Below, piece after piece: positions 39,675 to 52,700 of a stretch of 64,000 nucleotides of DNA. The DNA is from Enchytraeus crypticus (taxonomy: Eukaryota > Annelida > Clitellata > Enchytraeida > Enchytraeidae), in NCBI GenBank assembly GCA_905160935.1, contig CAJHZI010000566.1:1221204-1285203 (forward strand). Direction: 5' to 3'. Numbering within the stretch: position 1 is the first letter of the stretch; each line of letters starts with the position of its first letter. The translations under genes were made by a program, and so were the position numbers. The notes under the pieces are model-generated. The model did no database searches and was not told the origin of the DNA. It was given only the letters and a program-made list of their open reading frames with translations.

Positions 39675-42600
39675 CGTAATCATAATAATCATTATTATCA
39701 TAATAATCATAATAATAATAGTAATAATAAAAGTAATAATGATAATAATAAAGGCTTTCCATAACTTTGCAAAGCTGGCTCACTACTTCTCATTCCAATG
39801 TCGACGACCAAATTACGAAATGACTTATTGGATCCGTGTACTGCACATCAGTGATCTACTGATAAGGTGGCTTAATTATTCAAGCGTGAAACTGGAATAA
39901 AAAAAATAATGCTGGTAAAGCTAATATTAACGTCAGTTTCCTCACTCGAAAGCAATGTCAGTGACGGGCGAGCCGGGGATTTGAATCTCGCACATATTGG
40001 TATGCGCGGGGTTCATGCACATCGTTGGAATGAATCCCTCAAACGAATTTTAACCGCTCTAGTTTTGATTATCTATATAAATTTACCTGTACGCGGATGT
40101 TGTAAATAGGTTTTTATTTTAATTTTACAGTTTCCTACTTTTAAATGAAAAACAGTAATCAGTATTGGTAATTTTATTTTCAAATAATAGCGGAATATTT
40201 AAGTGCTAATCTTTTAGCCTTTATTTCCGCTTCACATGCAATTTTGTAATGTACCTTTCCTTCTGTGTCTGACTTACTAAACTGTCTCTCTCTCTCTCTC
40301 TCTCTTAGTGCACTGCCTACTGGCAGGTCCATGGTATATAACGCCTCCACTCATCTCTATCTATCGTCTTTCTCTTCATGTCCACATACGAATGGATCTT
40401 TAAATTATTTATAACATTCTTTGTGATATACCAACATTCTAGGGGGATTCTGCTTCTGATGAGGTGGGCCCCCAATGCCTTCCTCAGCTTCGACTAACAT
40501 TTATTGGGCAGGGGCGTCATTCCCTGAGAAAACAATCCTGTTTACCCATACTGTATGTTGTGATAAATTGATTCAATCCACCTATGCTTGTCGACAGGTG
40601 ATAGGCCTGGAGCCACTGAGGTGGAAGAAAACGAGGAGGGTCCCAGTCAGTCAAGCAAGAAGAGGGGAGAGTTTGAGTACACGGAGCGAGAACTCTTCAT
40701 ATGGTGTCTGCTGCTCAACCGCAGGAAACTGGCTGAGATCTTCTGGAGGCTGGGTCAGGATCACATAGGCTGTGCTCTGACTGCCAGGTGAGTTCTAGTC
40801 GACCATTCCAAGCATTTATTTGTTTATAATATAACACATTTGTTTATATTATAGGATGAAGACAGAGAAGAGTGGAGGCGTTATATGCCATGGACCTGCC
40901 AGTAGGCAGTGCACTAAGAGAGAGAATATAACACAGATTATAGTGAAATGATCAACTGTGTCGATATCTATCACTTTTTAATACCACATGTTACATCTGT
41001 TACTCAATTGTGTCCATTTTCTAGGCGTTTTACCACGGTATGCTGTTTTATGTGCAGCATGCTACTGAAAGCACTAAGTGAGGCGGCAGATGAAGAGGAG
41101 GAATTAGATCTCGCTCAGGATCTTCTTAAAAACGCCCAGTTAGTTTAACACCTTACGTTCATAGACTAATTTTTCTTATATGCGCCAGTTACAGTTTCGT
41201 ACATACTCCTACTAGATATCCTACTTATGCTGACTATTGAATACTGCTTCTTACTTGTAAGTTAGGAAGATGATTAACATTATCTTTGTAATGGTAGCTC
41301 GAGTGTGTCGAGTCTGTCTTGAGGATATGCTCTGTGCTTTTGAACGTTAACGTTAAGCACACTTCAACCTATTAGTGTAGTCTTCTCCAACTTCATCTAA
41401 AATGTAGTCAGGTTTTGATTTTTGATAGCAATCTACTTGCTTAACGGATATCAAGCTATTTGTTTTAGCAGATAGCAAGCTGCTTGTTTTGCAAATATTA
41501 AGCTTCTTACTATATTGAATGCAAGCTGCTGGTTTTCCAAGCTGTGGGTTTTTCAAATAGCAGGATAATTGTTTTGCAAATAAGAAGCTTCGTACTATAT
41601 TGATAACCAGCTGCTGGTTTTCAAAATAACAAGCTGCTGGTCTTTCAAATAACAAGCTGTGGGTCTTCCAAATAACAAACTGTGGGTCTTCCAAATAGCA
41701 AGCTGTGGGTCTTCCAAATAACAAGCTGTGGGTCTTTCAAATAACAAGCTGTGGGTCTTCCAAATAACAAGCTGTGGGTCTTCCAAATAACAAGCTATGG
41801 GTCTTCCAAATAACAAGCGGGGGTTTTTGCGAATAGCAGGATGCTTTTTTGACAAATAATAAATTACTTGTTTTGCAGATAAAAAAACTGCATATTTTTG
41901 CAGATAACATGCTGTACACGCTGCTTGCTTCACACGTCAAATTGCTTGTCCACTTCCAAATGCTTCTCGAATGCGAAACTTGCGCGATATACAAAACAGC
42001 GAAAACGTTCAAGGCTGTATATGGTTCTCTAAGTGTACGGTTACTGCTATGCGTTTCCTTTGTTCACATATAGGCTATGGTAGCCTCTTTTTTATTGCTA
42101 TTTGTTTTGTATTGTTATTTATTTAAACGAGATTCGAAATTAAAATTCGAAATAAAAGCATGACTAAAAAGTTCAGTAGAAAGGCGAACACCTTGACAGA
42201 CTTGGATATTGTAATATTTATTGAAAATGAATTTGAGACATTTTTGATGTTCACAGAGACTTTGAGTATATGGCGGAGGGCGTGTTGAACGCCTGCTACC
42301 AGAAGGATAAGCCGATGGCTCATGAGCTTCTGATTAGAGAGCTGGATCAGTGGGGCAAGAAGACGCTGTTCCTATTGGCAGATGCAGGCAGACAGATGGA
42401 CTTTATGGAACACACCTGCTGTCAGACCAAGCTGAACAAGAACTGGAAGGGAAAGATGGCGCTATATACTCCAATGTGGATCGTCAGTCTAACTTCTTAA
42501 TGAATTTGTTTGATTGATGTTATATTTCTCTTTTTCAAATTTTATTTTATTTTTGATTGCTGCTATATTTCTCTTTTTCAAATTTTAGTTTATATTATTT

Positions 42601-43335
42601 TTCTTTCTATTTTGTTTGACTATTTCGGTGTGCTTGTTTTGATTTTGAATAATATATGCTGTGGTTGGACCTAATAAACATATTTCTCTCTCTCCTCCTC
42701 TCTCTCTCTCTCTTAATGAATTTTAGAATTCATGTAGTTTCTGGGCTACAGCTGAATAGAAGATGAGTAATTTGCGCATGTCTTAAGAGGCGAATAATCT
42801 TAAACTGAAGAAGACAACGGGAATCGTTTTCAAAAGGAATAATTTCCTAATTTAATGGCTATGTTAGTAAAGGTTTAGAATTTCTTTAGAGAACGACTTG
42901 TATAAAACATGTTGGATATTTCTCTAATTGTACGATGGAAGAAGTTCAATGTAAAAGAAGGCACTGTTTAGTACAACGAATATTTTGTAGTACAGAGTGT
43001 ACTGTATAGTACAGAGTGTACTGTGTAGTACAGAATGTACTGTGTAGTACAGAGTGTACTGTGTAGTACAGAATGTACTGTGTAGTACAGAGTGTACTGT
43101 GTAGTACAGAGTGTACTGTGTAGTACAGAATGTACTGTGTAGTACAGAATGTACTGTGTAGTACAGAGTGTACTGTGTAGTACAGAATGTACTACACAGT
43201 AGTACATTCTGCACTACACTGATACTACACAGATAACTTCATTTTATTCAGTTGTTTATTGATGAATACTATCATACTAATAATAATATTAGTACTATTA
43301 TTAATAATATCATGTATTATATTAATATCATATTT

Positions 43336-43386
<51 letters not shown>

Positions 43387-46300
43387 TCTTATTAATACAA
43401 TCATATTCTTATTTCTTTACTATAGTTATTGATTGCTTTTATGATTCAGATACTCCTTGGACTGATTCTGCCGTTTGTCGCAGTACCTCTCATTAAATTC
43501 ACGGATGACACCGGACCGGAAGTGTTGTCCAATAACGACGTACATCCTGCTGGAGAGATTAAGGACGCCGGTGGATCGGGACCGTCTAAGAGGCGACCAA
43601 AGAGGACCACCAACTTCTTTGCAGCTCTCTATTACTACGAAACCGCTCCCGTAGTTAAATTCTGCTATCATACGGTTGGCATGTTTTTATAATTACTTCT
43701 ATAATTGATATTTAATTTGTTATCATAATTAATATTCGTTAGTATTTATATTTATTAATTTAAATTAATTTATTAAATTAAATTAATAACTTAACTACTG
43801 CACGTTTCGGAAGAAATTAAAATTATCAAGTTCTTTGTATTTGAGATGGTTCAAATCCTGGTCTCGCCCGTCACTGACATCGCTTTCAACGAAGGACATT
43901 GACATTAACATTATCTTTTTTAACTTAAATTGCAGTTGTCAATGACGACTGTAGCACTGTAATTGTTGTTATGTTTACAGATTTCATTCGTGATATTTCT
44001 CGGTCTCTTCAGCTATTTCATGTTAACGGATCTCTATCCCTACGACCCGTCCATACCCGGATATCATCCGAGCATTGCGGAGTACATCGTTTATGGATGG
44101 GTGATCACGATGTGGATAGAGGAACTCAGACAGGTCTGCATTGTTGGGTTCAAGACTTAAAATTATACCCTACTATTTTTAGCAGTTGAACATTCTCAGC
44201 TCTCTCTCTTGGTGCACTGCCTACTGGCAGGTCCATGGTATATAACGCCACCACTCTTCTTTGGCTTCCGCCTTCCTCGTCACGAACACATATGAGTGGG
44301 TCTTTACATCATCTAGCAATACTCATTCTTGTTGTTTTATACCTTTTTCTTGGGGTATTCTGCTTATGATGAGGAGGGACTTCCCTGTGCCTTCCTCAGC
44401 TTCGACTAACGTCTACGGGACAGGGGCGTCATTCCCTGAGAAAACAATCCTGCTTACCCAAACTATCCTGTTTATCTAAACTATCCTGTTTACCCAAACT
44501 ATCCTGTTTACCCAAACTATCCTGTTTACCCAAACTATCCTGTTTACCCTAACTATCCTGTTTACCCTAACTATCCTGTTTACCCAAACTATCCTGTTTA
44601 CCCAAACTATCCTGTTTACCCAAACTATCCTGTTTACCCAAACTACCCTGTTTACCCAAACTATTCTGTTTACCCAAACTATCCTGTTTGCCCAAACTAT
44701 CCTATTTACTCAAACTATCCTATTTACCCAGTCTCAGCATAAAGTGCATTTTTTCTTGTGTTTTATTACATTAAGTCGCATAAAATAAAGTTAAATAAAG
44801 TTAGAGGCAGACTAGGCTCCCGCCTGGTCTGCCTATAATTTAATTAACATAACAATTCTCTGGAGAGCAATGTGAAGTTTTCATTAAACTGATCACTGAA
44901 TCCCTCAGTGATAATACCATAGACGTGTTGTTAGGTCTATGGCGTAAACGCTTTACATTTATCTATCATCTTGTACTCTCGTTAACTGTGTACAACATAT
45001 ATTCTTCATATCACAAGTCACACGCATAAGAGAAAGTTGTTTTACTGGGAGTAGAGCTGGGTCAGTTAAAATATTCGCGAAATCATTCACACAAATTCAC
45101 ACGAAATCATACAGTAAAACAACAATCGAAACAAATATCACATTTTTCTTATTTTATATTTATAATAATAATGATAATAATAAACGTTTAACGTCCTTTT
45201 CCTCATACAAGGATGATGTCAGGGATGTGCCCTTATCACACGTCACTTCTAATATCGATTTATGTACGAAACAGTTCGATTAACATATCTATTGACGTCC
45301 CTGACATCATCCATGTATGAGGAAACGGACGTTAAACCTTTATTATTATTATTATTATTATTATCTATTATTAATATTTTTATTAACTCTATTCACTCGT
45401 GTACTTAATGTTCGCTATTTATTTTTATTCACTCGTGTCGTACTCACTGAAATATTTAAATCTCTGTAGATTTACTCCAACGAGCCCAAGTCGTACATAA
45501 AGAAACTCCAGGCGTACTTCAGCAGCTCATGGAACAGATTTGATCAGCTGATCAACCTCCTCTTCCTCACATCTGTCATCCTCAGGTTTTCTCTGCCCGC
45601 TGATGAATTTGTCTGGGCGAGAATGTTCTACACAGTCACCCTCTCTCTCTACTACATTCGATTTCTTCAGGTGCGTCTAAATGGATGTGTGAATGTCTCA
45701 TTAGTGTAGTCTCGCTGATCATGTGAGTGTGTGTACACGCACACACACGCACACAAACACACACACACACTCATACACACATACGATCATAGAACAATCA
45801 AATGCAATACACGAATCTTAAATATAGTTCCTTCTAATTCCAGCACTAGCATTAAACGATTCATAAATTATATACTCTAATATTTTACTCTACATGAATG
45901 TCTTAATAAATGACAGATCCTGAGGCGAATTGAACCCTCGTGGGTTCGATTCTCAGCCGCGCTGATCTGAGAGTAAAATCTCGGACATTCACTGGACTGG
46001 TCACACAGAAAATGCCCTAAATTGCCTAATGGTGTAAACATGTGGTATTAAAAGTGATAAATATCAACATAGTTGACCAGTTCATTATAACGTGTGTTAT
46101 AATTGTAATAATTATTTAGTCAAGTGACACATTAATTACGTGAAATATAAGCGGTTAAATAATGCAATTAAATTAAAAAGTGTGTATCGTTCAAAGGTGA
46201 TCACTTTCTTAGTTATAAGTAAAGTAATATTGAAATATTTAAGTGTACAAGTGAAATATTATTATTGTAACTGTAAGAGAATGAAATGCATTGGAAATGA

Positions 46301-46544
46301 AAAGAAAATTAATATCTATGAAGATGGTTGTATTATTAATTCAAAATGAATAGAATTAAGTAAAAACAACAGGAATGACATATAAAATACAGAAGTAGCA
46401 AAAGAACATATAGTGTACATTATATTTTTTATTTTTCACACCGTATTATAAAGAAGTATTCAAGTTAGCCACCCGCTGCTGCGATCAGCAACGTTTAACT
46501 TTCGTATTAATAATAATAACAATAATAATAATAATAATAATAAC

Positions 46545-46581
<37 letters not shown>

Positions 46582-47667
46582 GCAATATTAAATTAATTAA
46601 AACTATTATGATTATATTGATAACGCAACAATTAATATATTGTACTATTCAAGTAATTAAACTTAGAACGTTGACATTATAAACATATTAGCAAAGACAG
46701 GGTTCGATTCAGATGTATATCAACTGATAGAATGTTTTTAGTAGTTTTGAACGTTCCAGATGCTGTCGTGAATGTTTCAAGCAATGTAACGAGTGATTGA
46801 TATTTCAGGTTTTCTACGTGGAAAAGAATATCGGCCCGAAAGTCGTTATGATTCGTCAAATGGTTAGTTATTCGCATTTAATATAAACTTTGTTTCCGCT
46901 ATCTAAACACCTTAATTTCCCAAATGTACGGTAGTATATATATGAGTACTATGATACATTGTCAATTTTCATGATGTTTGTATAACATATAAACTAATTA
47001 TGTGTAAAGTGTTGACTTAATTTAAATCTTAAAGTTTTAAAAAGTTTAATAAACTTTAATAAAGTTAATCGTAATCGTTGGAGTACTGTGAGATCTGAAC
47101 ACAAGTTGCTCAGCTATAACACGAGGTGTAGTAAAATGTTACATACAGTTCAAAGTCTACACTCCGAATTACTAAATCTACACAATATCTACCAGTCGAA
47201 ACTACGACTAAACTAAGTCTAAACTAAGTCTACACAGTCTTGACATGAAATATAGGTCATTAAAAAATTAGGTATAAAAGCGTAAAAACTGAGATTTTCT
47301 AACAAGGATATGGTTGAGTCTGTTCACTTGCAGTACATTTGCTTAATTTTTGTTATTTCTGAAAAATTAAGGGCACTTTTTCATTTGTCATATTTGGCAA
47401 CAAATTTCTAACTACCTGCATTTTGACAGAGTACTGTCAAAATAGTTGAAGTGTTTAGCAGATTAACACCTTCGTAAACAGCCAGTCTATATTTAACAAC
47501 ACATATACATATATCATATAATTAATCGAATGGAAGTCTCAAATAGAGGATTGACTGATGGTATGATGTTGGACAGAGAGGATTTGAGACAGTCTATTTG
47601 TATCCCGACCCCAGTTAAACTGGGATTCAAATGAAGAAGAAGAAGAAAAAGAAGATAAGGATGATGA

Positions 47668-47730
<63 letters not shown>

Positions 47731-49600
47731 GAGGACATCATCGACCAATCACGTTTGCTCTTCTCACAAAAGCTTTAACATTTTTCAGTGTAGAGCTGAT
47801 TCTGACAGGCAGTTATGTAACCTTGCAGGTCGTAGATCTGCTATTTTTTCTCATGCTCCTCGCCGTATTTCTCATAGCCTACGGGGTGGCTCAACAAACT
47901 CTTCTCTATCCAAACGAAGAAAAAAACTGGAACGTTCTATACGGAGTGGTCTATGAGCCGTATTTTAGCATTTACGGGCAGTTTAATTTAGATGAGCTAC
48001 AAGGTAATGCTTGTGATGATAGGCAGTTATCATGATTTCGTTTTAACATTCCCCCAAAGCTATCTTTTAAAATTGTGTTTGGCTATTGACCATTTCAGAT
48101 TTAATATTTAGAAGGCGTTTATGCGCAAATGCTAAATATTAAAAAAGACTTGGTAAAAAATGCATGTAGCATTATAGATTACGTTTATAATTATACATAT
48201 TACCGTAAAACAGTGTACTTCTATTTTGTTTTAGGAGTTAAGTAAGCTATTAAGCTGAGTTTGACGTCTGTTTCCGCTTCACAACTCAGTTTTAAGACAA
48301 GGTGCAGATGAGATTCGATAGATTGAAATTTAACTTCTCAAACATGCTTTATAAAAACTTGACTGGTACAACGATTAGACCGGTACAACCGATTAGACCG
48401 GTACAACCGATTAGACCGGTACAACCCATTAGACCGGTTCATCCCATTAGGCAGGTTCAGCCCATTAGACCGGTAAAACCGTTAAAACATTAAACGTCAA
48501 CATAATAAACATTTAATAAACATTAAACATAAAAAACACAATAAACATTTAATAAACATTAAACATCAAACAACCCATTTGACCGATGCAACCGTTAAAA
48601 CCAATACAAAGCGATAAAACCGGAATTGTTACTTACGCCCTGACATGTATTTAAACTCCATTAATTACAGAAGCCTCATATTTACATTTCTCTATTAATT
48701 TTTTATGTCACTGTCAATTATGTTATTCGTGTAGTATACTGAAAGCTATAATGGTATAATATATGATTGTGTGGGATATTGTTGTGCCTATGCTTAACTA
48801 TATCCCACACAATCATTAACGGTTTTAAAACTTGCACAGATCGAAGACTTGCTCTTCTTTCTCATGCTCTTCTCTGTGTTCCTCCTGTCATTTGGAGTGG
48901 CACAAAGAACTCTGCTTTATCCAAATGCCGCCAAAAAGTGGAGAATTTTATACCACGTGCTGTACGGACCGTATTACAGCCTGTACGGGCAATTTAGTCT
49001 CGATGAGCTACAAGGTATCACTAGAGATCAGGCACAGTAGTGTTCAGTTGATATCACTAGAAATCAGGCACAGTTGTGTTCGGTTGATATCTCTAGAGAT
49101 CAAGGGTTCAGTTGATATCACTAGAGATCAAGTGTTCAGTTGATATCACTAGAGATCAAGTGTTCAGTTGCTATCACTAGAGATCAAGTGTTCAGTTGAT
49201 ATCACTGGAGATCAAGTGTTCAGTTGATATCACTAGACGATAACCGCCTTTGTTCCACTGGATGTCAATAGAAGATAATCACCTTTGCATTCAGTTCTTT
49301 GATTTCAATAGACGACCTTCACATTTGTGTTTAGTTGAAATATTTCACTCTGCCACGAAACATATTTTGCAGTTTTGTCTCATTAGCGAAATATTTAGTT
49401 TGCGACTATCAACGATCGTTAATTGGTTTGTAATAATTCTATATAGGCTGTTATAGAGTGTGGTGTTGGGCTATATTTAGTTGTATAGGCACGTTGCGAT
49501 ATTTGTTTTAATAATAGTAATTATATACACTCTTTATATACTTATATATGTGTATATACAGATACGCCTACATGCACATATATACTTATATACGTATACG

Positions 49601-49654
<54 letters not shown>

Positions 49655-49671
49655 TTATACGTATATATACA

Positions 49672-49728
<57 letters not shown>

Positions 49729-52700
49729 CGTTGAACAAGCTATAAAGACCATGAACATGTAAAACATGAACAAGCATTAACAACCATTAACATGTAAAAC
49801 ATGAACAAGCATTAACAATCGTGAACTTGTAAAACAAGAACAAGCAATAACATCCATGTTCTTAAATGTGATCACTTGGTTGTCAGCATTTAAGCTTCAG
49901 TTATGTCTTTGGCAGGTCGTAGATATGATGATATGATGATATAATGTAGGACAGAGAGGATTTGAGACAGTCTATTCGTATCCCGACCCTAATTAAACTG
50001 GGAATCAAAGGAAGAAGAAGATGATGATGATATACATATATCGAGGACATCATGACCAATCACGTTTGCTCTTCTCACAAAAGCTTTGGCATTTTTCAGT
50101 GTAGAGCTGTTTCTGACAGACAGTTTTATAACCTTGCAGGTCGTAGATCTGCTCTTTTTTCTCATGCTCCTCGCCGTATTTCTCGTAGCCTACGGAGTGG
50201 CTCAACAAAGTCTTCTCTATCCAAACGATTCCAAATCATGGAACATTCTCTACGGAGTCGTTTATGAGCCGTATTTTAACATTTACGGAGAATTTAACCT
50301 CGATGAACTGCAAGGTATTGATAAGGAGAAGTCCCTAACCATCTGCACGTATATTTCTGCCTTTAGAATTAAGAACTAATATCGAACAGGGGTTACAGTT
50401 TTGGCTAGCATCTAACAAAATAATTTGGCTCAAATTTATAAAGTCTCTGTGGTTAAGAAAAACTTAATCTCTTTTATAAGCAGCCGTTATTTATCTCTAA
50501 GAGAAATTCACCTCAACTACTCGATTGAATGATTTTTTGTGTTGAACGAACTAATGTGAGAAAATAGCTTTTCAGTCGTTTACATTTTATTCTGCTTGTT
50601 AATTAAAGCACTTTTCGATTCCCAAGTTGTTGCATGCAGATAAAACAAGCTTTTTATGTTTTGTCATACAATTAGGTAATCCGCTTTAACCCACAATTCA
50701 TTCTTATCTTTTTCTGTTGCTTCTCAGCATTATTTGAGTTACTGTAAACTTCGCTGTGTATGATCATTTGTTTAGCATTTTCTACCTGGGATAATTTTGT
50801 AATTCAGTATTTGTTTCTATTTAAGCCACCTAGGTTGCTTGTAAACATCTTGCATTTATGTACTTGTCTTACCCAAACATATTTTGATGGAATATACTGT
50901 ATAGCATCACTGACATTTCTTTACAGAGCCATATTTGAGCACGATTTAAACCCTTAGCATAAGAATTTAACAACTTCGGATTGAATAATTTCTCAGAAAA
51001 TTTGTGGTTACACTGTAATTTGTACAGTTTATTTCTTATTTTGTGTTTGCTAAATATTGCTCGAATATTAGTTCTGTATGCTTGCATTACCCATTGCTTT
51101 GCTGCATTCCTTAGTTCGAGGATCTGAGATTGTTCATCGGAGTACTGTTGGTGTTTATTATGTCGTTTGGAGTGGCGCACCACGTCCTGCTTTATCCCAA
51201 TCACTACAAGACTTGGGACATTCTGAAGAGGGTCGTCATGAAACCCTATTTTCAGATGTATGGGGAAATGTTTCTGGATGAAATGCAGGGTCTGTAATTA
51301 GTACAGTAGTGCAGTAGCTGCAGTTAACTTGCTCTCATACCTTCAAGCTACCATTCTTCATTTTATACAAATTCAATAGACTTCGTACTAGATTGCTTAA
51401 ATTACTTAACCCCCAGTACATATTTAAACTAATTTTCGCATTAGTCCTTAAATTAACTTATTTATAACACGTAATGTTACAGAAATTTATCATTGAAAGA
51501 CGGAAAGCTGTAGTAAATTAATATTGAAATTGCTTTTTAAATTTAATTAATTTTTCCATGAAATTTTAATTATTTGTACAGTATTTACTGCACAATAAAC
51601 TGTACATATATAAGCTTAGTTCACTAAACACTTTTTTGATTTCCTCTGCTTTTTTACTTTACTCTTGCAAAAGAAATATATGTTAATAAAGCCACTCAAA
51701 TTTAACACCACTTTTCACATACACTTGATATAGAATTTATAAATTATTTAACCCGTATGTTGAAGATATTTGGTTATAGAGATTGCTTTTTAACCATCAA
51801 TTAGCTTTGTAATACTTGTTCAGCAGTCTTGTACAAAAGTCTATTTCATTATTCGTCATCGTGGGTGGTTCACAGCTTTGCTATGATATTTTGTACAATA
51901 TTTAAGGATCTCTGGCCGCTATTTAAGTATTTAATTTCTTATAAATTTAATGTGTATATATTTTATTTTCATATTTTCAGTTGCAAACCTTTCATTTTAT
52001 TAAATACATATCGCAATAAAAAATAAATACTAAAGAAACTCCTATGATATCTTTAATAGATCTGAGCTGTCTCTTCGTTCTGATGTAGTTTACATCAAGC
52101 GTTTAAACAAATTTAAACCAGTCATATTTTTAACCTGTATATCAGATTAATTTAGTGAATGTTAATTATTTTAACTTGTATATCTGATTAATTTAGTGAA
52201 TGTTAATTATTTTAACTTGTATATCTGATTAATTTAGTGAATGTTAATTATTTTAGGGACTTATATTATTTAGCGGTTGTTAATTTTTAAGTCAAGTTGG
52301 TTTGAGCTTATAATGCAAAACTTTGTTCGTGTATTAATACCAAAATCTCTTCTCATTTAAATGTTGTGTAAGTAATTAACTCTCAATCGCTTTTGTCGTG
52401 AATTCCACCTACCAATCATCGTATAGAATTACATCTAAAACTAATCTGACTCCAATTTTAGTTAGCTGCTTATGACTTGAATGCTGTATTTAATTGATTA
52501 AAATGGCAGTCCTGAAATGGTTAATATTTTACAAGAATTAAGTTTTACTTGTCAGTATTTCATCCCTTGATAATCTCGAGAAAGATCCATTATACGCGTA
52601 TTGAGCTTTTCTAGGCAGGAAGTAATCAAGTTAAACACTTCACAGGAAGCAATCCTGCAGAACACTTCGCAGGAAACAATCCTGTAGAATACTTCATAGA

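Noticed and set aside
42924-43214. Minus-strand frames ([15 protein letters not shown] type)
   Set aside because: Entirely within the 19-bp minisatellite.
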